Shown here: positions 56,731 through 64,000 of the stretch, in pieces
Layout: the number at the start of each line of letters is the position of its first letter
Numbering within the stretch: position 1 is the stretch's first letter
Source of the DNA: Pseudomonadota bacterium
Lineage (GTDB): Bacteria; Myxococcota_A; Polyangia; Haliangiales; Haliangiaceae
NCBI GenBank assembly: GCA_023428295.1
Contig: JAEYYV010000074.1
Coordinates: 1 to 64,000 of the forward strand
Direction of reading: 5' to 3'
DNA: 64,000 bases
Made by a program: the position numbers and the translations under genes
The notes under the pieces: generated by a model
Seen by the model: only the letters and a program-made list of their open reading frames with translations
What the model was told of the DNA's origin: nothing
Databases searched by the model: none

Positions 56731-59112
56731 ATGGCCGGCGGACACGACGACACGGTGGCCAGCTCGCTACCGACGCTGTCGGGCGATGCATCTCCCGTCG
56801 CGGAGGTGATCGCGGGGCGCTATCAGCTCGTGCGGTGGCTCGGTGGTGGCGGGATGGGGCGCGTGTACGAAGTGCTCGACCAGGAGCTCGGCGAACGCGT
56901 CGCGCTGAAGGTGTTGAAGAGCGGGCTGTCCGACGAAGCGACGGAGCGGTTTCGCCGCGAAGTGAGGCTCACGCGACGCATCCAGCACCGGAACGTCGCG
57001 CGCATGTTCGATATCGGCGAGCACAACGGCGACAAGTTCCTCACGATGGAGCTCGTCGAGGGAGAGCCGCTGACGAGACAGCTGGGCGAGCCGCTTCCGT
57101 GGCCGCGGCTGCAGAAGTTTGCGGTCCAGATTTGCGACGGCTTGGCAGCGGCGCACGCGACGGGCGTGATCCATCGTGACTTGAAGCCGGATAACGTCCT
57201 CGTCGAGAAAGCGACGGAGCGCGCGGTGATCACGGATTTCGGGATCGCGCGCGGTGGAGATGATGCGGGCGTGACGCAGGTCGGCGCGATCGTGGGGACG
57301 CCGCGGTACATGGCGCCCGAGCAGATCGCGGGCGCGGAGGTGGATCATCGCGCCGACATCTTCTCGTTGGGTGTGATGCTGTTCGAGCTCGCGACCGGCA
57401 AGCGGCCGTGGAGTGGGGACTCGCTGGTGGCGATCGCGGTGGCGCAGCAAACGCAACCGCCGCGCGAGATGACGGTGCGTGGGTTGCCGGCGGGGTTCGG
57501 TGCGCTCGTGCGGCAGTGCTTGGCGATCGAGCGCGAGCGGAGGCCAGCGACGGTGGCGGAGATCGGAGCGGCGATCGCGGGGTTCGTGGCGACCGAGGCG
57601 CCCGTGCGGGCGGCGATGCCGACGATGACGCCGGTGCGTGGGACGCCGTCGATTTCGGCGGGGACGCTGGCGTCGACGCTGGGCTCGACGATCGACGAGG
57701 CGTCGGAGCAGTCGACGATCGCGGTGTTGCCGCTCGTGTGCACGCCTGCGGACGAGTATCTGGCCGATGGTGTGTTCGAGGACTTCGTGGACACGCTGTC
57801 GACGAGCCGCTCGCTGCGCGTGAAGCCGGCGGGAATCGCGCGCAGTCAAGCGGGGCGTGATCCGCGCGAGCTGGGCAAGGAGTTAGCGGTCGATCACGTG
57901 GTGGCCGGATCGGTGCGGCGCATTCCGACGGGCGTGCGCGTCTCGACGCGGCTCATCGGCGTCGAGGATGGCTTTCAGATCTGGGCGCAGCGCCTCGATT
58001 GCGCGGAGGGCGAGATCCTCGGTGCGTCGGCGCAGCTCGCGTCCCAGTTGCTCGACGCGCTGTCGACGAAGGCGGCGGCGGCGCGCACCGCGAATCAGAT
58101 CGATCCCCGCGCGGTGGACCTGTACCTGCGCGCGAAGTCGGAGGCGCGGCGGTTCTGGGGCGAGCACTTGGTCAACGCGCGCGACCTGCTCGAGCAAGCG
58201 CTCGCGTATGCGCCGAACGCGCCGCAGATCTTGAGTGCGTTCGCGCACGCGAGCGTGCTCGTGTGGTTGCGCACGGGGAACCCCCCGCATCTGCCGCCCG
58301 CGCAGAAGGCGGTGGAGCGCGCGCTGCAGACGGGGCACGGCGAAGCGTTCCTCGCGGCGGCGAGCCTCGAGCTCAATCGCTACAACGTCGCCGGCTCGGG
58401 CGCGATGTTGTCGCAAGCGCTCGCGCGCGCGCCGATGTCCGCGCAGGTGCACGAGATGGCGGGGCGCATGCTCGTCGAGGTGGACGACGTCGCGCGCGGG
58501 CGGCATCACTTCCAGACCGCGATCGGGCTCGATCCGGGGCGGCAGCAGGTGATCGAGACAGATCTCGCGCGACTCGATGGGCTCATGGGCAACTGGGTCG
58601 CGGCGGATCGCACGATCGAGCGACTGCTCCAGGACGCCGATCCGCCGATCGTGCAGCTCGGCTCGGTGTTCCAGATGCGCCTCGCGGTGTGGCGCCGCGA
58701 CTACGAGAAGGTCACCGAAGCGATGCGCCGGCTCATGTCACGCCTCAGCACGGGGGCGAGCTCGCAGGTCTCGCTGTTTCTCAAGTGGCGCGACGAGGGC
58801 GTGTTCGATATCGACGGATGGAAGAACTACCTCGTGAACATCCGCGAGGAGTCCAAGACGGATGTTCCGAGCCGTCACCACCTGATCATCCTGCAGCGCC
58901 TCGCGGAGCTGGCGGCGATCATGGGGCGCACCGACGAGCTGTTCGACGCGCTCGCGCTCGGCGCCGACCTGGGCCTCGTCGATGTGGTGTGGATGGACAA
59001 CTGTCCGCTCTTTGCCGACATTCGCACCGAGCCGCGGTTCTTGGCCCTACGCAACCAGATGGGCGACAGCGCCAACCAGTTCCTCGGCGCGTTCTTGGCC
59101 GGTCGCGTGTAG
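56731..59112 (+). CDS. Ser/Thr protein kinase with TolB-like and TPR regions
   Basis: A 793-residue Hanks-type kinase. RYQLVRWLGGGGMGRVY is the glycine loop, K60 in VALKVL, HRDLKPDN with D150, DFG at 169-171, and APE at 195-197, so it should be active, unlike the pseudokinase at 34.9 kb. No membrane segment is obvious. Residues about 330-450 (AVLPLVCTPADEYLADGVFEDF, DHVVAGSVRRIPTGVRVSTRL) match the TolB-like/FlgO region often fused to kinases and cyclases. The remaining ~340 residues are TPR-like helices. Likely a cytoplasmic signalling kinase with a protein-binding tail. Confidence 0.92.
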   Translation: MAGGHDDTVASSLPTLSGDASPVAEVIAGRYQLVRWLGGGGMGRVYEVLDQELGERVALKVLKSGLSDEATERFRREVRLTRRIQHRNVARMFDIGEHNGDKFLTMELVEGEPLTRQLGEPLPWPRLQKFAVQICDGLAAAHATGVIHRDLKPDNVLVEKATERAVITDFGIARGGDDAGVTQVGAIVGTPRYMAPEQIAGAEVDHRADIFSLGVMLFELATGKRPWSGDSLVAIAVAQQTQPPREMTVRGLPAGFGALVRQCLAIERERRPATVAEIGAAIAGFVATEAPVRAAMPTMTPVRGTPSISAGTLASTLGSTIDEASEQSTIAVLPLVCTPADEYLADGVFEDFVDTLSTSRSLRVKPAGIARSQAGRDPRELGKELAVDHVVAGSVRRIPTGVRVSTRLIGVEDGFQIWAQRLDCAEGEILGASAQLASQLLDALSTKAAAARTANQIDPRAVDLYLRAKSEARRFWGEHLVNARDLLEQALAYAPNAPQILSAFAHASVLVWLRTGNPPHLPPAQKAVERALQTGHGEAFLAAASLELNRYNVAGSGAMLSQALARAPMSAQVHEMAGRMLVEVDDVARGRHHFQTAIGLDPGRQQVIETDLARLDGLMGNWVAADRTIERLLQDADPPIVQLGSVFQMRLAVWRRDYEKVTEAMRRLMSRLSTGASSQVSLFLKWRDEGVFDIDGWKNYLVNIREESKTDVPSRHHLIILQRLAELAAIMGRTDELFDALALGADLGLVDVVWMDNCPLFADIRTEPRFLALRNQMGDSANQFLGAFLAGRV

Positions 59113-59207
59113 TCGGCGGCTTATTCCAGCTGCCAACGCCGTGCCTACTGGCAGTGGAGCGGGTGCCGCAATCTGCTGCATGCGCAGGTGTGCTCGCAAA
59201 ACCCCGA

Positions 59208-59235
59208 TAGACAAGTTTCACGATCGATTTAGAAT
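59208..59235 (+). promoter_or_regulatory. Sigma-70-type promoter of the haem lipoprotein
   Basis: TAGACA (59208-59213) and TAGAAT (59230-59235) each match the -35 and -10 consensus at five of six positions, spaced by 16 bp. The surrounding bases are AT-rich for this genome. Transcription would start near 59241-59243, inside the inverted repeat that follows. Confidence 0.6.
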
Positions 59236-59262
59236 GGTCTCTTCTCTCAATTTCGAGAGACC
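59236..59262. promoter_or_regulatory. Inverted repeat between promoter and ribosome site
   Basis: GGTCTCT (59236-59242) and AGAGACC (59256-59262) are perfect complements around 13 bases. The element overlaps the predicted transcription start and ends just before the ribosome site GGGAGGAA (59263-59270). It could be an operator, or a leader hairpin if transcription starts upstream. Confidence 0.5.
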
Positions 59263-59272
59263 GGGAGGAATC

Positions 59273-59833
59273 GTGAACCACAAGTTGTTGGGTGTTCTGC
59301 TCGTGGGCGTTGTTTCGTCGGTAGGGGCCTGCGTCGATCAACTGCCCGTCGAGGAGGAGACCTCGACGACGGAGCAGGAGAGCAACGGGAACGGCCACGG
59401 CCACGGCAATCAACCGCCCACAGGGAACGACGCCTTGTTCGCGAGTGCGGTCGCGGACGCGATGGTCGATCGCATCGTCACGCTCTTGTTCCGCGAGTTC
59501 GAGGTCACGACGCCGGCCAACGCCGCTGTCGGCTCCGCGGCGATCAGCAACATCTTCCACGACGACAACGATCTGATGCGTCTCGTCGGCGACGTGAAAC
59601 CGTTGCAGAAGAACAACAAGCCGGCTGACAAGTTCGAGAAGGATGCGCTCGCCGCAGCGAAGCTCGGCCAGAACTTCGAGCGCATCGAGAAGGTGCAGGG
59701 CAAGTGGTGGGTCCGAAAGTCGATCGCGGTCGCGACGACGTTCTCCCCCTCCTGCGTGCACTGCCACTCGAACTTCGGGTCGCTCTCGAACCCGTGGGTC
59801 GGCGCGCTCATGGTGCGCGCGCAGGTGCCGTGA
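59273..59833 (+). CDS. c-type haem lipoprotein, Tll0287/DUF3365-like
   Basis: A 186-residue lipoprotein from GTG 59273, after the ribosome site GGGAGGAATC. VNHKLLGVLLVGVVSSVGAC is the signal with lipobox VGAC; a Glu/Gly-rich tether follows (NGNGHGHGNQ). Near the C-terminus SCVHCHSNFG has a CxxCH covalent-haem motif, and the region GKWWVRKSIAVAT precedes it, as in Tll0287-type sensor domains (DUF3365). Such domains may bind haem and sense small ligands in the periplasm. It converges on the H-NOX/phosphatase cluster, ending directly against it with no gap. Confidence 0.75.
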   Translation: MNHKLLGVLLVGVVSSVGACVDQLPVEEETSTTEQESNGNGHGHGNQPPTGNDALFASAVADAMVDRIVTLLFREFEVTTPANAAVGSAAISNIFHDDNDLMRLVGDVKPLQKNNKPADKFEKDALAAAKLGQNFERIEKVQGKWWVRKSIAVATTFSPSCVHCHSNFGSLSNPWVGALMVRAQVP

Positions 59834-61081
59834 TCAGTTAGCGGCGCGACGCAAAAGAACCAGCGTCGCATCGTCATCGCGCTTGGCCGTCCACCGCGCG
59901 ACTTCGTCGAGGACGCCGTCGCGCACCCGCTCGATCGGCTCGCTGTGATAGCGCTCGAGCGCCGCCCCGAGGCGCTCGATGCCAAACTGCTCACCCTTGG
60001 AGTTACGCGCCTCGGTGATGCCGTCGGTGTAGAGCGCGACGAGATCGTTGGGCTCGAGCTCGATCGTGGTCTCCTTCGTGAACTTGCCGATCTCCGGCAG
60101 GACGCCGAGCCACGTGCCCGGCGTCTCGATCGCATCGGCGACACCGGTCTTGCCGCGACACACGAGGAACTGTTCGTGGGCACCGGCGAACACGATGCGC
60201 TGCGACGACACGCGCAGCAGCGAGAGCGTGACGAAGTCGTCCTTGATCAGGCGGTGGCGAATGTTCTCGAACAGCACGCGGTTCAAGATCGTCACGGCCT
60301 CTCGCGGGCTCGCGTCGGGATCCTTGGCGACGATGCCGGCGATCACGCTCTGCACCATCAGCATGATGAGGCCCGACGTCACGCCGTGACCGGAGACGTC
60401 GCCGATGCCGATCCAGCAACCGCCTTGTACGGGCAGCACGTCGTAGTAGTCGCCGCCGACCTCGGTGGCCGTGGTCATCGTCGCCGAGAGCTCGAGGCCC
60501 TCGGCGGCGAGGTGGCGCGGAAGGATGCCGACCTGGATCTGACGCGCGAGCTCGAGCTCCTTCTCGAGACGCTCGCGCGCGACCTTCTCGATCTCGAGGA
60601 GGTTCGCTTGCTGCTGCGCGAGCTTCACGGACTGCTGACTGGCGAGCTTGCGAACGTCGGAGAGCGCCGCCTGCTGCGCGCGGATCAGGAACAAGCAGTC
60701 GATCACCTGATCGTGCACTGCGAAGTCATCCAGCTTGATGCCGTGCGAGTTGAGCTCCTCGAGCTCGCTGATCCACGGCGAGCCGAGGAACAGCATGAGC
60801 TCGTCCTGCTCGACGTACAGCATCTGCCCCTTGAGCTTCAGCTTCGACTGCACCGCCTCGAGAACAAACACCGTGCGCGGGTGCGCGCGGATCGCATCGA
60901 AGGTCAGCTCGAGCTGAGGCCGGTCGAGCTTGAACACGTCGCGAATCGAGCCGCCGACGACGAGCTCGCCACATACTCGAGCCACGACGGGCCCCGTCTG
61001 CACGACCGTGCCATCCGCACGAAACGCGATGTGGAACGGAAAGGTGCTGCTCAGCAGCTCGGGGGTCAGTCCAACGGTCAT
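59834..61081 (-). CDS. HNOBA-coiled-coil-SpoIIE (PP2C) phosphatase
   Basis: A 415-residue cytoplasmic protein. Residues 1 to about 135 are an HNOBA domain: LLSSTFPFHIAFRADGTVVQ, FVLEAVQSKLKLKGQMLYV and MLFLGSPWISELEELNSHGI are lines shared with the H-NOX-associated region of soluble guanylate cyclase. A coiled coil follows (about 140-180, VKLAQQQANLLEIEKVARER). The PP2C/SpoIIE domain (about 190-412) has VGGDYYDVL, IGIGDVSGHGV, LYTDGITEARN and RDDDATLVLL with metal Asp residues. It should dephosphorylate a STAS-type antagonist under control of the adjacent H-NOX. It starts 15 bases after the H-NOX stop. Confidence 0.9.
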   Translation of the reverse strand: MTVGLTPELLSSTFPFHIAFRADGTVVQTGPVVARVCGELVVGGSIRDVFKLDRPQLELTFDAIRAHPRTVFVLEAVQSKLKLKGQMLYVEQDELMLFLGSPWISELEELNSHGIKLDDFAVHDQVIDCLFLIRAQQAALSDVRKLASQQSVKLAQQQANLLEIEKVARERLEKELELARQIQVGILPRHLAAEGLELSATMTTATEVGGDYYDVLPVQGGCWIGIGDVSGHGVTSGLIMLMVQSVIAGIVAKDPDASPREAVTILNRVLFENIRHRLIKDDFVTLSLLRVSSQRIVFAGAHEQFLVCRGKTGVADAIETPGTWLGVLPEIGKFTKETTIELEPNDLVALYTDGITEARNSKGEQFGIERLGAALERYHSEPIERVRDGVLDEVARWTAKRDDDATLVLLRRAAN

Positions 61082-61096
61082 CTGCGCCCGGGCAGT

Positions 61097-61642
61097 CTAC
61101 GCCGCTGCAGCGACGAGCTTGATCGTGAAGTCGTCATGATCGCCCGCGCGCACGTACGAAACCTCGATCCCTTGGTTGAACCGGATGCCCAGGCCCCGCA
61201 AGAGGCCGACGACCATGGGCGCGAGCCCTTCGCGGGTGGAGTGGTACTCGAGCTTCAGCGTGGTCGGATCGATATCGATCAGGCGAAAGCGCGGCGGCTT
61301 GAGCGCCGGCATCGTCAGCGCGACGCGCGCGTGGAGCGCATCGAGGTTCATCAAGAAGTCGCGCAGCGTGTCGCCGGATGCGCTGAGCAACGGGCCGTAG
61401 CCTTCCTGCGCCGTATAGAGAACCCAGTACTCGCCGAAGGCCTCGAGCACCTGTGCGGGGGTGATGCCGAGCACGTCGCTCGCTGCGCCGACGAGGCGGT
61501 ACGTGACCTCGTCCGGGTATCCGTCCATCGAGACGAACACGTCGATATCGACCTCGGCCTTCGCCTTGATCTTGTTCCACGTCTCTTCACCGAACTTGGT
61601 GGTCACCAGATCAACAACGGCCTTGTTCACCAAACCGTACAT
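61097..61642 (-). CDS. H-NOX haem nitric-oxide sensor
   Basis: A 181-residue H-NOX from ATG 61642, with AGGGGGG upstream. MYGLVNKAVVDLVTTKFGEE, VLEAFGEYWVLYTAQEGYG, NLDALHARVAL with proximal haem ligand H104, and YHSTR (Y133, S135, R137; the YxSxR haem-propionate motif) are intact. The distal position equivalent to Tyr140 of O2-binding H-NOX is proline-like (REGLAPMV), so NO (or CO) rather than O2 is the expected ligand. It is immediately upstream of the HNOBA-SpoIIE phosphatase, its likely partner. Close in sequence to cyanobacterial stand-alone H-NOX. Confidence 0.95.
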   Translation of the reverse strand: MYGLVNKAVVDLVTTKFGEETWNKIKAKAEVDIDVFVSMDGYPDEVTYRLVGAASDVLGITPAQVLEAFGEYWVLYTAQEGYGPLLSASGDTLRDFLMNLDALHARVALTMPALKPPRFRLIDIDPTTLKLEYHSTREGLAPMVVGLLRGLGIRFNQGIEVSYVRAGDHDDFTIKLVAAAA

Positions 61643-61760
61643 ATCGACACCCCCCTGCGCGTCTGCGCTACGTAATGAGTTGATTGTGTCCGTAACACCC
61701 GTGAGAACTATCAATTGCCTGTAGCGAATTGCTGCATGCCGCAAAATGCGGCAGTCCCGA
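61643..61760 (-). promoter_or_regulatory. Leader region before the H-NOX gene
   Basis: These 118 bases between the CheA-like stop and the H-NOX start are AT-richer than the flanks. They contain a hairpin GCCGCA-N3-TGCGGC (61739-61753) just after the kinase stop and a ribosome site AGGGGGG before ATG 61642. H-NOX and the phosphatase may therefore have their own promoter; no convincing -10/-35 pair was identified. Confidence 0.4.
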
Positions 61761-63314
61761 CTATCGCGTTGTCAGGGCCGCTGTCCCGGTCGTGGCGAGG
61801 TACTCGGGCCGAAGCAGGATGGTCTCGCGACCTTCGATGACTACCACCTCCAGTGGATAGTCGTCCGGGGTCGGGCAGATGCGATCCGCGGTGACGAGCG
61901 TCGGCGGGCTTCCCGCGCGCAGGACGATGTCGAGGAAGCCCCAGCGAAGGCGCAGCGCGACCTCGTTGGTCACGGGGGTGATGTTGATGGTCTGCCGGCT
62001 CGTCCCGGGGATCTGGATGACCGCCGCAGGGTCGAGCGCGACCTCGCGGCCCGCACCGGTCTCGATCTGTACGTCCCACCGAGCGGTGACCGCAAACGAG
62101 AGCCGCCCGCCGAGGGCCAGGAACTGATACACGCGCAGCTGGCGCGCCGCGCTCGGCGCTTCGAGCGTGACGATGGAGCCGCTGCCCGGCGAGCTCGCCA
62201 CGCGAACCACGCCGCCCGCGCGCACGAGCGCGGTCTGCACCGCATCGAGCCCCACGCCGCGGCCGCTGACCTCGCCGACCTGCTCGCGCGTGGAGAATCC
62301 GGCCTGAAACACGTACGCGAGCATCTCCGCATCCGTCGAGCGCGCCGCGCGTGTGGGCTCGATGAGACCTCTCTCCACGGCGCGCGCGCGGATCGCCGCG
62401 ACATCGATGCCGGCGCCGTCGTCCTCGACGGTGATCGTGGTGAGCCCGTCCTTGTCGGAGGCGCGAACGACGATCGTTCCCTGCTCGGGCTTGCCCACCG
62501 AAGCGCGCTGCGCGGGCAGCTCGATGCCGTGATCGATGGCGTTGCGAATCAGGTGCACCATCGCGATGTCGACGGCCTCGGCGACGCGAGCATCGACATA
62601 CACGCTGCCGACATCGACATCGATCGCGACCTTCTTCTCGAGGTCGCGCGCGATGCGGCTCGCCGAGAACAAGTGACGCTCGAGCACGTCGTTCAGCGAC
62701 ACCGCGCGCAGCGACGCGAGCTCGTCACGGAGCGCGGACCACACGGAGCGCAGGCGATTGCGCGACGTGGTTCCGCGCGCGCCCAAGTACTCGAGGAATG
62801 CGCCTGTCGCGGCGATCGCCAGGCGGTGGCGCGTGGCCTCGGAGAGCCGCGCGATCGAGTTGTCGCGCGCCTCGATCTTCGTCTGCGTTTGCGCGCGGGG
62901 TGTCGCGATGATCGGCATCGTTCGCGCTTCGCGCAGCACCTCGTCGACCTGACGGACAAAGCCGGGCAGGTCGATGCCACCGGCCCCCGCGTGCTTGCGG
63001 CGGAGGAGGATGTTGAGGAACTGGATCGACATCGTGATGACGAGCTCGACGTCCTCGGAGACACGGTAGTCGAGCATCTTCGCGAGCGCGAACAGCTCCT
63101 CGAGCTTGTGCGCGAGCAGGTGGATCTCGTCGAAGCCGACGATGCGCGAGTCACCCTTGAGCGTGTGGAGCTCGCGGAGCAGATCGCGGATCGCCTTGGG
63201 ATCGCGTACCCCGGCGATCACCGAGTTCCACGTGCCCTCGACGCGCCCGACCCGCTCCAGCGAGAGCGAGCGGAAGCGCGTGATGATTCCCTCGGGGAGG
63301 GCTTCAGCTCCCAC
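61761..63314 (-). CDS. CheA-like hybrid: Hpt, HATPase and CheW-like domains
   Basis: A 517-residue histidine kinase from GTG 63314. An N-terminal Hpt domain has H50 in ELHTLKGDSRIVGF, the phosphoacceptor. Residues about 195-390 form the dimerisation/ATPase part: HLIRNAIDHGIEL (N box), VEDDGAGID (G1), and GEVSGRGVGLDAVQTAL (G2). The last ~130 residues, beta-rich (VYQFLALGGRLSFAV), are CheW-like. No P2 domain or sensor is present, so input must come from partner proteins. It follows the STAS gene by nine bases and precedes H-NOX. No CheY is seen in the window. Confidence 0.9.
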   Translation of the reverse strand: MGAEALPEGIITRFRSLSLERVGRVEGTWNSVIAGVRDPKAIRDLLRELHTLKGDSRIVGFDEIHLLAHKLEELFALAKMLDYRVSEDVELVITMSIQFLNILLRRKHAGAGGIDLPGFVRQVDEVLREARTMPIIATPRAQTQTKIEARDNSIARLSEATRHRLAIAATGAFLEYLGARGTTSRNRLRSVWSALRDELASLRAVSLNDVLERHLFSASRIARDLEKKVAIDVDVGSVYVDARVAEAVDIAMVHLIRNAIDHGIELPAQRASVGKPEQGTIVVRASDKDGLTTITVEDDGAGIDVAAIRARAVERGLIEPTRAARSTDAEMLAYVFQAGFSTREQVGEVSGRGVGLDAVQTALVRAGGVVRVASSPGSGSIVTLEAPSAARQLRVYQFLALGGRLSFAVTARWDVQIETGAGREVALDPAAVIQIPGTSRQTINITPVTNEVALRLRWGFLDIVLRAGSPPTLVTADRICPTPDDYPLEVVVIEGRETILLRPEYLATTGTAALTTR

Positions 63315-63323
63315 GGTCCGTTC

Positions 63324-63701
63324 CTATGCCTCGATCGTCACCAGCTCCGCCGCGAAGCAGCTCAGTGCTGCGAGGCTGCGCCGTTGCCAGTGGAGGTTCG
63401 GGTTGGAGCGCAGCTTGATCTTGTATTGCTTCTCGGGTGGCAGCTCTTGAACGTTCGCCAGCCACGCGACAAAGACCTTGAATGACGAGCTATTCATGAA
63501 CTCGAGCTCGCGGAAATCGAGGACCACCGTGGAGGTCTCTTCTTTGAGCGAGTAGGCATGCAGCGCGTTGACCACGGCCTCGAGGTCCGCACGCGTCTCG
63601 AGGTCCGCCGTTCCGACGAAGCGGGCCTCGAGGACGTGATCCGCGAAGCTCGCGTCCACCTTCAGTGCATCGTTGACCCGCGTCGGCATCTCGAGCGTCA
63701 T
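63324..63701 (-). CDS. STAS-domain anti-anti-sigma-like protein
   Basis: A 125-residue protein from ATG 63701 (ATGA overlap with the ATPase fragment). VLEARFVGTADLETRADL, STVVLDFRELEFMNSSSFKVFVAWL has the STAS fold with a Ser cluster (NSSSFK) at the phosphorylation site used in partner switching. The extra tail (HWQRRSLAALSCFA) is slightly longer than in SpoIIAA. It likely alternates between phosphorylated and free forms under the neighbouring kinase and SpoIIE phosphatase. Confidence 0.85.
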   Translation of the reverse strand: MTLEMPTRVNDALKVDASFADHVLEARFVGTADLETRADLEAVVNALHAYSLKEETSTVVLDFRELEFMNSSSFKVFVAWLANVQELPPEKQYKIKLRSNPNLHWQRRSLAALSCFAAELVTIEA

Positions 63702-64000
63702 TGCATCAACCCTTCGTGGAGCGTCGTCGTCGCCATCATGCAGACTCGATCCTGCATAAGCTCGAATCCTAACTTCATTTCGCACTCGGCACGAATGCGT
63801 GCGAGCCCGAGGCCCGACCCTTCCGTGCGCTGGGCGGTGCGGAGCAGCATCTGCTGGTAGTACGCGTCCGCATCGGGGGCCGCGTTCATCTCGTCCAGCG
63901 CGACACGCAGGCTCGCGATGCGCTCCGGAAGCGTGCGGTTCCACGTCTTGATCACGAGTTGATCGTCGACGATCTCGATGCTGATCTCGGTGTCGTCGCT
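63698..64000 (-). CDS. Histidine-kinase-like ATPase (SiaB/DUF6272-like), C-terminal part
   Basis: The frame runs off the right edge; 100 residues of the C-terminal end are visible. The key motif GSGLGLARIRAECEMKLGF is the G2-box helix of GHKL ATPases that phosphorylate STAS partners. The preceding IVDDQLVIKTWNR and the length suit a small serine-kinase of the RsbW/SiaB type (DUF6272). The stop overlaps the STAS start, so kinase and antagonist are produced together. A GTG at 63955 is within the frame but unlikely to be the start. Confidence 0.75.
   Translation of the reverse strand, partial: SDDTEISIEIVDDQLVIKTWNRTLPERIASLRVALDEMNAAPDADAYYQQMLLRTAQRTEGSGLGLARIRAECEMKLGFELMQDRVCMMATTTLHEGLMQ

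Noticed and set aside
1..64000. CRISPR arrays, insertion sequences, prophage genes, tRNA or rRNA genes
   Set aside because: No regularly spaced repeats, transposase or phage structural motifs, or RNA-gene signatures were seen while reading both strands.

Overview
The window is about 64 kb of contiguous, high-GC, gene-dense bacterial chromosome. It carries some 60 protein genes, with almost no intergenic space and many 1-4 base start/stop overlaps. No rRNA, tRNA, insertion sequence, prophage or CRISPR array was seen. The family mix points to Myxococcota, probably a Polyangia/Kofleriaceae-like lineage: many lipoproteins, Hanks-type kinases with fused repeats, delta-60 repeats, a CFI-box C-terminus, partner-switch signalling and giant M16 proteases. 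The phylum is an inference; no 16S gene is present.

Region by region. 1-2.9 kb: end of a HAD phosphatase, a Cys-cluster/SEC-C protein, two FMN-split-barrel proteins (one fused to GAF and winged-helix-like parts). 2.9-7.8 kb (minus): an esterase/propeller lipoprotein pair and a GT-C-like membrane protein. 7.8-10 kb: an unusual fusion of a CrtC/AttH-type domain to a polyprenyl synthase. 10-14.8 kb (plus): an unknown protein, an EEP nuclease, an eightfold-repeat protein, MarR and TetR regulators, and a diiron ferritin-like protein. 14.9-21.9 kb: an M16C protease, a methyltransferase, a glyoxalase, SmpB and an SDR. 21.9-25.5 kb: an arginine operon argC-argJB(fused)-argR. 25.5-28.5 kb: a DUF4261-like protein, a delta-60 lipoprotein, and a bacteriocin-like double-glycine peptide with a tiny membrane ORF.

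28.5-33.5 kb (minus): six genes chained by 4-base overlaps (lipoprotein, unknown, proB, proA, rsfS, rlmH). 33.6-42.1 kb (plus): a prepilin peptidase with an inserted membrane domain, a pseudokinase, a PilZ-like/J-domain protein, an Hsp70, a thioredoxin-like lipoprotein and a CFI-box secreted protein. 42.1-47.7 kb: an S9 peptidase opposed to a sugar-nucleotide operon (mannose-1-P guanylyltransferase, phosphomannomutase, ROK glucokinase). 47.7-52.4 kb (minus): a LamG lipoprotein and a probable metal-uptake set (Bacteroidota-like lipoprotein, TonB receptor, His-rich protein). 52.4-54.1 kb: hemB-hemD. 54.1-59.1 kb (plus): small membrane and lipoproteins and a Ser/Thr kinase with TolB-like/TPR regions. 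59.2-64 kb: a c-heme lipoprotein facing a nitric-oxide-type sensing cluster (ATPase fragment, STAS protein, CheA-like kinase, H-NOX haem sensor, HNOBA-SpoIIE phosphatase).

The most interesting items are the H-NOX/partner-switch cluster at the right end, the bacteriocin-like pair at 28.0-28.5 kb, the CrtC-polyprenyl synthase and ArgJ-ArgB fusions, and the pseudokinase/J-protein/Hsp70 operon. All functions are read from sequence motifs recognised by eye; none were tested by database search.
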